Shown in pieces: positions 17,135-25,200 of a stretch of DNA of 38,870 nucleotides (positions within the stretch are counted from its first letter, which is position 1; each line of letters begins with the position of its first letter). The notes beneath the pieces were generated by a model. That model was not told the DNA's origin. It saw nothing but the letters and a program-made list of their open reading frames with translations, and made no database searches. Made by a program: the position numbers and the translations under genes. Source of the stretch: Pseudomonas citronellolis (GTDB lineage Bacteria; Pseudomonadota; Gammaproteobacteria; Pseudomonadales; Pseudomonadaceae); contig NZ_JARJLT010000383.1 in NCBI RefSeq assembly GCF_029335315.1, positions 1 through 38,870 on the forward strand, read 5' to 3'.

Positions 17135-17368
17135 CTCCTTCACCGTGCGAGTTATCCCTTCTGCCGAAGTATCTGCACCATCCTCGGGGTAGTAGATAAG
17201 GTCGGAACCTGCGGGATGCTGGCTCACTTTTCTGAAGTGCAGGAGCAACACATCCGCCAGTTCATCCGACTCCGATGCATCTTCCCTGAACAGGTCCTCT
17301 AGGAGTTGGATAAATTCAGCCTCCGTGTAGTCCGAGAAGCTTTCCTTCAGCACGCCATACTTAGCCAT
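17093..17368 (-). CDS. Colicin/pyocin DNase immunity protein (cassette 2)
   Basis: Acidic 91-aa protein of the Colicin_Pyocin immunity family (Im2/Im7/Im8/Im9 type), which binds the exosite of HNH DNase toxins. It has the conserved DYTEAEF helix near 13-19, the HPAGSDLIYYP core with the two tyrosines that contact the nuclease, and the family ending VKEWRTANGLPGFKAG. AAGGAG precedes the ATG by about nine bases. It follows the HNH remnant at 17372 by three bases, as expected for a toxin-immunity pair whose toxin has been lost down to its tip. Specificity-determining helix residues differ from those of the other two immunity proteins here. Confidence 0.93.
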   Translation of the reverse strand: MAKYGVLKESFSDYTEAEFIQLLEDLFREDASESDELADVLLLHFRKVSQHPAGSDLIYYPEDGADTSAEGITRTVKEWRTANGLPGFKAG

Positions 17369-17371
17369 GCG

Positions 17372-17540
17372 CTACGTCTCCTTCCTGTGTAGATCGATGT
17401 GATTTCTAGGAGTATTGACTCGGAGATTGTCAACGTCATAGACCCCGTCACCATCTGTTATTCTCTCCAGGTGGTGCAGCTCGAAAGACTGCATGCTGCC
17501 CACAATATCCACTTCACACACACGCGGAGCCAACTCGGTA
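17372..17540 (-). pseudogene. Orphan HNH DNase tip, truncated toxin (cassette 2)
   Basis: Only the last part of a colicin E9-like DNase is left: SFELHHLERI followed by the DGDGVYDVDNL and HIDLHRK segments. The H-H, N and H-H residues are all present with normal spacing. Upstream of these roughly 40 residues the sequence stops resembling the nuclease, and at 17541 it runs into repeat copy B. The frame stays open a little further to a TTG at 17596 but has no credible start or delivery domain. About 90 residues of the nuclease domain are missing, so it should not be active. It can still serve as a recombination donor for the PAAR toxin's C-terminus. Confidence 0.8.
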
Positions 17541-17711
17541 ACACCGAAAAGCGACTGTTTCCTGGAGGACTGGAGCATCAAGCGTCTGACATTCAACCCC
17601 TACTTGACGGCGAGGCTCATCTAGCGAAGCAGATACTTTAGAATTTGCATCGACCCTACCCTGTCCGGGTCAACCCGCTTTGAATCCCGGCAAACCATTG
17701 GCGGCGCGCCA
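17541..17711. repeat. 171-bp direct repeat, copy B
   Basis: Second copy of the repeat, with the same relation to its immunity gene (17670-17927) as copy A has to the gene at 17093: the last 14 codons or so plus the 3' flank. The sequence beyond the homology differs between copies, so the boundary at 17541 is a rearrangement point. Confidence 0.9.
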
Positions 17712-17927
17712 TGTCTTTACTGTTCGCATTACATCTTCTGCTGACCCGCTAGAGCCATCTTCAGGATAGTAAATCAAGTCCGTGCCATCAGGGTGGCCAG
17801 TAATTTTGCAGAATCGCTCTAATAGAACATCAAGCACGTCATCAGTTGGATACTTATTGGCAATTAGAATCTCCTTCATGAAGGTAATAAATTCATCCTC
17901 TGTGAACTCGGTGATGTCGGTCTTCAT
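17670..17927 (-). CDS. Colicin/pyocin DNase immunity protein (cassette 1)
   Basis: An 85-aa immunity protein of the Colicin_Pyocin family, partner of the PAAR DNase directly upstream. It shows TEDEF in helix I, the HPDGTDLIYYP motif with the paired tyrosines, and the ending VKTWRAANGLPGFKAG. Its ATG shares one base with the toxin stop (TAATG), so the two are translationally coupled, which keeps immunity matched to toxin. The gene is clearly AT-richer than the surrounding chromosome, a sign of transfer. Confidence 0.94.
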   Translation of the reverse strand: MKTDITEFTEDEFITFMKEILIANKYPTDDVLDVLLERFCKITGHPDGTDLIYYPEDGSSGSAEDVMRTVKTWRAANGLPGFKAG

Positions 17928-19513
17928 TATTCACTCCTGTGAATGTCAATGTGATGCTTAGGAGTTACAATTGTGAGGTTATCAATGTCATAAATTCCAC
18001 CACCTTGAGCTACTTTATTTTTATGGTGTAACTCGAAGGAGCCTCGCTTGCCTGCCCTATCCCTGTAGCGCGCTTTAGGGGCCTTGCCTTCTCGCATACG
18101 ATCAACGTTATTTTCAATAAACTGCTCTGTTAGCGAAGAGCTAAGGGCTACGGCTCTCCATAGAGCCCGCCTAAAGCTGTCAAAGCTGCCGTAATCTTTC
18201 CCTCTAAGCTGATCAGCAATTTCTTTAGGGATTGGAGCGCCAAGCCCCTCGCTAGCTCCAGCCAACCAGATACCGAAGACATCCTCCCCCGTACCGGTGA
18301 CAACCCCCGGGTCATGCCGGGCGTTCATCACAATGTAGAGCGGCGCAATCCCTGATCCAGCCGGGAACACAAGAATGAAATCGCGATAATCCGGCGGATA
18401 GATCGGATTGACGATGAGGTTGTCAGCTTGCTCTACAGGCGGGTAGATCAGGATGTTGGGAGCTTGCGGACTGGCCTCAAGTGGTGGAATTCCCGGCATG
18501 GGATCAGCAACAGGCGTCCATATCAGCCCGATCCCATCTCCAAAGTCGGCAACCATCTGATTGCCGATTGGCTTGAATTGAACAACCGGGATTGTTTCCC
18601 AGTCGCTACGGAGCTGCGTGTTGTAGCCGTAGCCTTTCAGCGTGCCGTCCGACTGCTCTTCTACACGTATACGGACTCGGGTACGCCCTTGCTTCAGCGT
18701 GCGAAGCTGCTCTTCTGTATAGAGCGCGCCATCACCAAGGCTTGAGGGCCAGAGCATCGCCACAACGCCAAGAAGCGCGCCGCCTACAACCCCTCCAGTT
18801 AGGATTCCACCGCCAACTGCACGACCACCAACTCCGGTAACTGCACGCCCGGCGCTAGCCACCACTCCACCTGCGGAAGCCGCATCACAAAGCCCGCCAC
18901 AAGAAGCCTCGGCACCCGATGGACGAAGGCCACGCAGAGCCAAGGAGCCAAGTCCAGCCGGCAGATTCCCGCTGATCTTCTTGAGCTCAAGCTTGCCGTT
19001 GTCATCGACATGCCGGCCGCCGAGCAACACAAGGTTGCCGTAGTCGCTCACATTATCGACAGGGAAAGTGCCCGACGACGTGCTGTAATCGATTACCGAA
19101 TCGGGCAACTTGCAGCACTTGGCGAAAACCGGGGCAGGCTTTACCTGTGGTTGTGCCGTAGTGAAGAGTTTGGCGGCAGGAGCCGATGCAGGAGAGGGCG
19201 TTGGCGCGGTGAAGTTCGACTTCGGGGCTGATGTAGCCTTTGGGCTGGTGGGTGAGTTCGTATACTGAGTGGTCGAGCCATACACTACGTGGTCGGGGCA
19301 TCCGCAAAGCACTCTATCGCCCGTAGCCACATACGGCCGCTGCTCCGACCATTCGTACGCCGTTCCATTGATGGGAAACGCCCCCTTGCATTTGTCGCAT
19401 CGAGCAAGGTCGCCGGTTTGGGCAATGGCTTTGTTACCTTCGAACCAAGTCGCCGTAGCTGATATGACTTGTCCGTATGTAGTTTTGTCCCCAAGGCAAG
19501 CTAGTGCTCTCAA
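17927..19513 (-). CDS. PAAR-domain, pyocin_S-type HNH DNase effector
   Basis: Probable type VI secretion effector (528 aa) that degrades DNA in rival bacteria. The N-terminal PAAR domain (about 1-80) has Cys39, Cys42, Cys70, Cys72 and His75 as candidate metal ligands. A Ser/Pro/Thr/Ala-rich linker follows (about 85-115), then a Gly/Ala-rich hydrophobic stretch (about 205-255) and an S-type pyocin domain (about 265-400). The C-terminal colicin E9-like DNase is at about 395-528. The HNH residues His496, His497, Asn512, His521 and His525 have exactly the spacing of colicin E9 residues 102, 103, 118, 127 and 131. The start is TTG at 19511-19513, supported by GAGGG seven bases upstream and by the family opening LACLGDKTTYG. 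No T6SS structural, VgrG or adaptor gene is adjacent. Confidence 0.93.
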   Translation of the reverse strand: MRALACLGDKTTYGQVISATATWFEGNKAIAQTGDLARCDKCKGAFPINGTAYEWSEQRPYVATGDRVLCGCPDHVVYGSTTQYTNSPTSPKATSAPKSNFTAPTPSPASAPAAKLFTTAQPQVKPAPVFAKCCKLPDSVIDYSTSSGTFPVDNVSDYGNLVLLGGRHVDDNGKLELKKISGNLPAGLGSLALRGLRPSGAEASCGGLCDAASAGGVVASAGRAVTGVGGRAVGGGILTGGVVGGALLGVVAMLWPSSLGDGALYTEEQLRTLKQGRTRVRIRVEEQSDGTLKGYGYNTQLRSDWETIPVVQFKPIGNQMVADFGDGIGLIWTPVADPMPGIPPLEASPQAPNILIYPPVEQADNLIVNPIYPPDYRDFILVFPAGSGIAPLYIVMNARHDPGVVTGTGEDVFGIWLAGASEGLGAPIPKEIADQLRGKDYGSFDSFRRALWRAVALSSSLTEQFIENNVDRMREGKAPKARYRDRAGKRGSFELHHKNKVAQGGGIYDIDNLTIVTPKHHIDIHRSE

Positions 19514-19530
19514 TCAGAATCCCTCTGCCA

Positions 19531-19638
19531 TTAAGCATCGAACCGTTCGAGCCCGGCCAGGCACAGATCATCTCCATGCTTGCAGGGACCAACGACAGAC
19601 CCTAACAACAGAAAAGACGCCACGAGCATAGGACTCAT
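19531..19638 (-). CDS. Possible 35-aa membrane or secreted peptide
   Basis: Short frame ending 17 bases before the PAAR toxin start on the same strand. It opens MSPMLVASFLLLGSVVG, a signal-like hydrophobic stretch, then a short tail with two cysteines. The same frame is open upstream to the stop of the next small ORF. It could be a helper peptide of the toxin or the remnant of a longer gene. No family is recognised. Confidence 0.35.
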   Translation of the reverse strand: MSPMLVASFLLLGSVVGPCKHGDDLCLAGLERFDA

Positions 19639-19662
19639 CCCAAAGATCGGCAGGAAAGCCCC

Positions 19663-19728
19663 TCATTCGGCCCGCTTCAACAAGAGCAACAACGTCACAG
19701 TCGCCACGATCGCCGACACAACGAACAT
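19663..19728 (-). CDS. Possible 21-aa transmembrane peptide or gene remnant
   Basis: Frame MFVVSAIVATVTLLLLLKRA plus one residue, a single membrane helix with a basic end. The frame is open for another 23 residues upstream (to 19797) with a charged, coding-like composition but no start codon. A truncated C-terminus of a lost membrane protein is therefore as likely as a true small gene. Confidence 0.3.
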   Translation of the reverse strand: MFVVSAIVATVTLLLLLKRAE

Positions 19729-19834
19729 CTGGTCACCGCGTTCTGTCCTGGCGGCTTCGTCAGCGCTTATCCGACGACACGTGTCCTCGTCACCCAGTCA
19801 CCACACCTTGTAGACAAGGATGTGATCCACTAGG

Positions 19835-19897
19835 GCGGAAGTCGACAGGTTTGGCGTGCAGGTAGACTTTTTCGACTTTTGCATCAGGCCGCATCAT
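19835..19897 (-). mobile_element. 5' scrap of an IS66-family tnpB (Orf2)
   Basis: Translation from the ATG at 19897 gives MMRPDAKVEKVYLHAKPVDF, which I recognise as the conserved N-terminus of the IS66 accessory protein TnpB. After about 21 codons the similarity stops and the frame closes at 19800. No transposase (tnpC) or intact IS end is visible. It marks a past insertion or recombination within the toxin island, between cassette 3 and the PAAR toxin. Confidence 0.75.
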
Positions 19898-20021
19898 GGC
19901 GGATGGGCTCCAGAAAAAACTCGGGAGCACAGCATCCGGGACCATATTGGGTCTTTGAATGTGGAGCTCATGGAACGCTTTCGATCGATTTCGGTGGGGG
20001 ATGGGATATCCGATAGAGAAA

Positions 20022-20276
20022 TTACCCTACCCTGAAGCCCGGCAGCCCATTAGCGGCGTACCACTCCTTCACCGTGCGAGCGATCCCTTCGGGAGAGTCA
20101 TCAGCACCTTTTACGGGGTAGTAAAGCAAGTCTGTACCCGCCGGATGCACCACCACCCGGTCCCACTGATCGAGTAACGCATCTCGCTCTTCTTCAGTCG
20201 TGCAACTGCCGATGGCATAGATCAGCTCAATGAATTCTGCTTCGGTGTAGTCAGTCAGACTGTTCTTCCGTGTCAT
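20022..20276 (-). CDS. Colicin/pyocin DNase immunity protein (cassette 3)
   Basis: Third member of the Colicin_Pyocin immunity family (84 aa from the ATG at 20276). An in-frame GTG at 20285 overlaps the toxin stop and is an alternative start, with GGAG just ahead of it. It has DYTEAEF in helix I, HPAGTDLLYYP with the paired tyrosines, and the ending VKEWYAANGLPGFRVG. It is immediately downstream of an orphan DNase domain, so it likely protects against that nuclease or against incoming related toxins. Confidence 0.92.
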   Translation of the reverse strand: MTRKNSLTDYTEAEFIELIYAIGSCTTEEERDALLDQWDRVVVHPAGTDLLYYPVKGADDSPEGIARTVKEWYAANGLPGFRVG

Positions 20277-20281
20277 GCCGT

Positions 20282-20689
20282 TCACTTCTCCGAACGATGA
20301 ATTTCCATGTGATTCCGAGCGGTAACTACTTGCAGAGTATCTAGGTCGTACACACCACTGCCATCCTGGTCGTGCTCGACGTGGTGGACTTCAAATTTTC
20401 GGCGCTTTCCTGCGTGTCCGTCCTTCCTGCTGACTGGCGCTAACCCTTTGGCTACATCCGCTAGATTTTGTGCGTTGAACTGACTCGCAAGCTCAGCATC
20501 GTTAGCAACGCCTTGCCAGAACGCCTTCCTGAACAAGTCAAAGCTATTGAAGCTCTTACCTCTGAGTTTATTCGCAACACGTACTGGCAGCCCCTGCATC
20601 TTGCAGCTAGGCATGTGATTTTTCCGAGCCTGAATCCTTGCGCTGTGTCGGCTGTTACTCGATGGAGCGAGCCCTACACAATCAACCAA
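20282..20689 (-). pseudogene. Orphan colicin-type DNase domain with altered HNH motif (cassette 3)
   Basis: About 104 residues align by eye with a near-complete colicin E-type nuclease domain: LPVRVANKLRGKSF, FDLFRKAFWQGVANDAELASQF, then KRRKFEVHH and HMEIHRSEK. No PAAR, pyocin_S or receptor domain precedes it. The first 30 residues or so are unrelated, and the only start is a TTG at 20689 without a ribosome site. In the HNH motif the histidines are kept, but the central asparagine is replaced by threonine (YDLDT instead of YDMDN; residue 118). It is probably a displaced toxin C-terminus, untranslated or weakly translated, with reduced activity at best. Confidence 0.75.
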
Positions 20690-20761
20690 ATACCGAAGGG
20701 CGGGATGGACAACAGGAGGTGCAGGATGTGGTCGATGGCCTGCTTCTGGCTGGAAAGGATG

Positions 20762-20800
20762 AAAAAAAGCCCCGCGATCGGCAGCGTCGGATCGCGGGGC
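20762..20800 (-). terminator. Rho-independent terminator of the mexEF-oprN-type operon
   Basis: Perfect 11-bp stem GCCCCGCGATC (20769-20779) and GATCGCGGGGC (20790-20800) with a ten-base loop. Seven adenines at 20762-20768 give a U7 tract on the minus-strand transcript. It lies 31 bp beyond the outer-membrane gene stop. Confidence 0.92.
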
Positions 20801-20831
20801 AAGTGGCCGGAGAGTGGCCAGGAGGAACCTG

Positions 20832-22223
20832 TCAGGCCTGGGGCTGCCAGCCGCCGCCGAGGGCCTTGTAGATGGCGACTATGCCGCGATAGACGTCGAC
20901 TTCGGCCAGCGCCTGGGCGTCTTCGGCGGCCAGCTGTTCGCGTTCGGCGTCCAGCAGGTTGAGGAAGTCCAGGGTGCCTTCGCGGTACTGCACGCCGGCC
21001 AGTTCGGCGGCCTTGCGGCTGGCCTCGGACTGGCGCACCAGCACCACCATGCGTTGCTGGCGCTTGCCGTAGTCGCTGAAGGCGTTGGAGGACTCTTCCA
21101 GGGCCAGCAGCACCTGCTGCTCATAGGTGGCGAGCGCGGCGTCGGCGTCGGCCTTGGAGGCGCGCAGGCGGGCGCGCACGCTGCCCAGGTCGAAGGCCGC
21201 CCAGCTGATGGTCGGCGACACGCCCCAGGCGCTGGCGGCGGAGGAACCGATCTGCGAGCCGCGCCCGGCGGTGTAGCCGAGGAAGCCGCCGAGGCTGATC
21301 TTCGGGAACAGGTCGGCGGTGGCCACGCCGACATCGGCGGTGGCTGCGGCCAGCCGGCGTTCGGCGGCGCTGACGTCGGCGCGGCGGCGCAGCAGGTCGC
21401 CGGGGTCGCCGATCGGCAGGGCCTTGGCGATGGCCGGCAACTGCTTGGGCGAGAGGTCCACGCTCAGTTGGTCCGGGCGCTGGCCGAGGAGGGTGGCGAT
21501 GCGGTTGCGCTGGCGCACTTCCTCGGCCTGCAGTTGCGGCAGGGTGGCTTCGGTGGCGGCCAGGCGGGCTTCGGCGCGCTGCACGTCGAGCTCGTTGCCC
21601 ACGCCGTTGTCGCGCAGCTGCACGGTCAGGTCGCGGGATTCGCTCTGGTTCTTCAGGTTGTCGCGGGCGATGCCTTCGCGCAGCTGCGCACCTCTCAGCT
21701 GGCCATAGGCGTCGGCCAGCTCGGCGATCAGGCTGACCTGCAACTGCTGCAGGTCGGCCTGGGCGGCCTGGCTCTGGGCGTCGGCCGATTCCAGTTCGCG
21801 GCGCACGCGGCCGAACAGGTCGACCTCCCAGATCATGTCCAGGCCCAGGTCGTAGCGCTCCTGGTTGACGCGGTCCTCGGTCTGCCCCGGCACCTGGCCC
21901 TTGCCGACCTGCGAGGAGGCGCGGCTGGTCACGGTGGGGAAGCGGTCGTTGGAGACGTCGTCGCGGATCGCCCGCGAGGCCAGCACGCGGTCGTAGGCCA
22001 CGCGCAGCTCACGGTTTTCCTTCAGGGCCTGGTCGACCAGCTGGGTCAGCACCGGGTCGTCGAACTGTTTCCACCAGGCGTCTTCGTAACGGCTGCGGTC
22101 GAGGGACGCCGTGCCGGTTTCCAGGGCGGCCGGCGCGGTGTCCGGGCGCTTGTAGTCGGGGCCGACCATGCAGGCGCTGAGGCTCAGGGCCAGCAGCGCG
22201 GGGGCGAAGAGTTGCAGTTTCAT
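20832..22223 (-). CDS. oprN: RND efflux outer membrane factor, OprN-like lipoprotein
   Basis: TolC-family outer membrane channel (463 aa) completing the tripartite pump. The signal peptide ends in a lipobox LSAC with Cys18 as the lipidated residue, followed by MVGPDYKRP. Long heptad-rich stretches such as LDVQRAEARLAATEATLPQL form the periplasmic alpha-barrel. Segments like RYDLGLD, LDLSPKQLPAI-type and WAAFDLGSVRARLRASKADADA match my recollection of P. aeruginosa OprN closely. The ATG overlaps the mexF stop by four bases (ATGA), giving translational coupling. The terminator at 20762-20800 ends the operon. Confidence 0.92.
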   Translation of the reverse strand: MKLQLFAPALLALSLSACMVGPDYKRPDTAPAALETGTASLDRSRYEDAWWKQFDDPVLTQLVDQALKENRELRVAYDRVLASRAIRDDVSNDRFPTVTSRASSQVGKGQVPGQTEDRVNQERYDLGLDMIWEVDLFGRVRRELESADAQSQAAQADLQQLQVSLIAELADAYGQLRGAQLREGIARDNLKNQSESRDLTVQLRDNGVGNELDVQRAEARLAATEATLPQLQAEEVRQRNRIATLLGQRPDQLSVDLSPKQLPAIAKALPIGDPGDLLRRRADVSAAERRLAAATADVGVATADLFPKISLGGFLGYTAGRGSQIGSSAASAWGVSPTISWAAFDLGSVRARLRASKADADAALATYEQQVLLALEESSNAFSDYGKRQQRMVVLVRQSEASRKAAELAGVQYREGTLDFLNLLDAEREQLAAEDAQALAEVDVYRGIVAIYKALGGGWQPQA

Positions 22224-25200
22224 GCGTGGCTAGCCTCGTGGGTCAGGCGTGCGTGTTTCTTCGCTTCGCGGGCTTCCATGAAGCGACGGATCAGGACGTA
22301 GAACACCGGTGTCAGCAGCAGGCCGAAGAAGGTCACCCCGAGCATCCCGGAGAACACCGCGACGCCCATCGCGTGGCGCATCTCGGCGCCGGCGCCGGTG
22401 GACAGCACCAGCGGCACCACACCCATGATGAAGGCGATGGAGGTCATCAGGATCGGCCGCAGGCGCAGGCGGCAGGCTTCCAGTACGGCGGCGACGCGGT
22501 CCATGCCTTCTTCCTGCTTGTCCTTGGCGAACTCGACGATGAGGATGGCGTTCTTGCACGCCAGGCCCACCAGCACGATCAGGCCGATCTGGGTGAAGAT
22601 GTTGTTGTCGCCGCCGGCGACGATCACGCCGCCGATGGCCGACAGCAGGGTCATCGGCACGATCAGGATCACCGCCAGCGGCAGGCCCCAGCTCTCGTAC
22701 AGAGCGGCGAGCACCAGGAAGGCCAGGAGCACGCAGAGCGGGAAGACGAAGGCCGCGGTGTTGCCGGCGAGGATCTGCTGGTAGGTCAGGTCGGTCCACT
22801 CGTAGGTCATGCCGTTGGGCAGTTCCTGCTTGAGCAGTTTCTCCATCGCCGCCTCGGCCTGGCCGGAGCTGTAGCCGGGCGCCGCGGCGCCGTTGATCTC
22901 GGCGGTGATGAAGCCGTTGTAGTGCATCACCCGGTCGGGGCCGGAGGTGTCGCTGATCTTGATGAAGGTGGCCAGCGGGACCATTTCACCGAGGTTGTTG
23001 CGCACCTTCAGCTGGCCGATCTGTTCCGGGTCCAGGCGGAAGCGCTGGTCGGCCTGGACGTTGACCTGGTAGGTGCGGCCGAAGCGGTTGAAGTCGTTGG
23101 CGTACAGCGAACCCAGGTACACCTGCAGGGTGTCGAAGATGTCGCTGATGGCCACGCCGTGGGTCTTGGCCTTCTCGCGGTCGATGGCGGCGTCCACCTG
23201 CGGCACGTTCACCTGGTAGCTGGTGAACACCGACATGGGGTTCAGCTCGGGCAGCGCGCGGGCCTTGTTGAGGATGTTCTGGGTCTGGTTGTAGAGCTCC
23301 TCGTAGCCCAGGCTGCCACGGTCCTCGACCTGCACCCGGAAGCCGCCGATGGTCCCCAGCCCCTGTACCGGCGGCGGCGGGAAGATGGCGATGTAGGCGT
23401 CCTGGATGTCGGCGAACTGCTTGTTCAGCTCGGCGGCGATCTCGCCGGCGGACATGCCCGGGCCCTTGCGCTGGTCGAAGTCCTTCAGCGGGGTGAAGAC
23501 GATGCCGCTGTTCGGGCTGTTGGTGAAGCCGTTGATCGACAGGCCCGGGAAGGACACGGTGTGCTCGATGCCCGGGTGCTTGCCGGCGATTTCCGACATG
23601 CGCTTGATCACCGCCTCGGTGCGGTCGAGGGTCGCTGCGTCGGGCAGCTGGGCGAAGGCCACCAGGTACTGCTTGTCCTGTTGCGGCACGAAGCCGGTCG
23701 GGGTGCTGGAGAAGCCCAGGTAGGTCAGGCCGATCAGCCCGGCGTAGATCACCAGGGCGATCGAGCTGCCGCGCAGCACGCGGGTCACGGTGCCGACGTA
23801 GCCATGGCTGGCGCGGTCGAAGAAGCGGTTGAAGGGGCGGAACAGCCAGCTGCCCAGCAGCTTGTCGAGCACCAGCGAGAAGCGGTCCTTCGGCTCGTGG
23901 TGGCCCTTGAGCAGCACGGCGGCCAGGGCCGGCGACAGGGTCAGCGAGTTGAACGCGGAGATCACGGTGGAAATCGCGATGGTCAGCGCGAACTGCCGGT
24001 AGAACTGCCCGGTGAGGCCGGAGATGAACGCGGTCGGCACGAACACGGCGCACAGCACCAGGGCGGTGGCGATGATCGGTCCGGTCACTTCCTTCATGGC
24101 GCGCTTGGTCGCCTCGATCGGTGTCAGCCCGAGGCCGATGTTTCGTTCGACGTTCTCCACCACCACGATGGCGTCGTCCACCACGATGCCGATGGCCAGC
24201 ACCAGGCCGAACAGCGACAGCGCGTTGAGCGAGAAGCCGAAGGCGTGCATCACCGCAAAGGTGCCGATCAGCGACACCGGCACGGCGGCCAGCGGGATGA
24301 TCGAGGCGCGCCAGGTCTGCAGGAACAGCACCACCACCAGCACCACCAGGATCAGCGCTTCGAACAGGGTGTGCACCACCGCCTCGATGGAGCCACGGAC
24401 GAAGATGGTCGGGTCATAGACGATGGAGTAGTCCACGCCCTGGGGGAACTCCTTCTTCAGCTCGGCCATCTTCGCGCGCACCTCGTTGGAGATGGCGATG
24501 GCGTTGGAGCCGGGGCGCTGGAAGATCGGGATGGCCACCGCCGGCTGGTTGTCCAGCAGCGAGCGCAGGGCGTACTGGCTGGAGCCCAGTTCGATGCGCG
24601 CGATGTCCTTCAGGCGGGTGATCTCGCCGTCCGGGCCGCTGCGGATGATGATGTTCTCGAACTCTTCCTCGCTGACCAGGCGGCCCTGGGTGTTGATCGA
24701 CAGCTGGAAGCTGGTGGCGCTGGGCGCGGGCGGCGCGCCGAGGGCGCCGGCGGCGACCTGGCGGTTCTGCTCGCGAATGGCGTTGACCACGTCGGTGGCG
24801 GTCAGGTTGCGCGAGGCCACCTTGTTCGGGTCGAGCCACACGCGCAGCGAGTAGTCGCCCATGCCGAACAGCTGCACGTCGCCCACGCCGTCCAGGCGCG
24901 CCAGCTCGTCCTTGATGTTGAGGATGGCGTAGTTGGACAGGTAGAGCATGTCGTAGCGGTTATCCGGCGAGGTCAGGTGCACGACCATGGTCAGGTCGGG
25001 CGAGGCCTTGTCGACGGTGATGCCGATGTGGGTGACCTCTTCGGGCAGCTTCGGCTCGGTCCGCGTCACGCGGTTCTGCACCTGCACCTGGGCGTTGTCC
25101 AGGTCGGTGCCCAGGGCGAAGGTGATGGTCAGGGTCATCTTGCCGTCGGCGGTGGACTGCGAGGACATGTAGAGCATGTTCTCGACGCCGGTGATGGCCT

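Noticed and set aside
16964..17711. Two-copy repeat considered as a CRISPR or IS structure
   Set aside because: Only two copies, 171 bp long and overlapping coding ends; no spacer array, no terminal inverted repeats and no transposase.
19580..20177. Short plus-strand frames in the PAAR upstream region
   Set aside because: No start support or domain; the same DNA reads better on the minus strand as small peptides, an IS66 scrap and an immunity gene.
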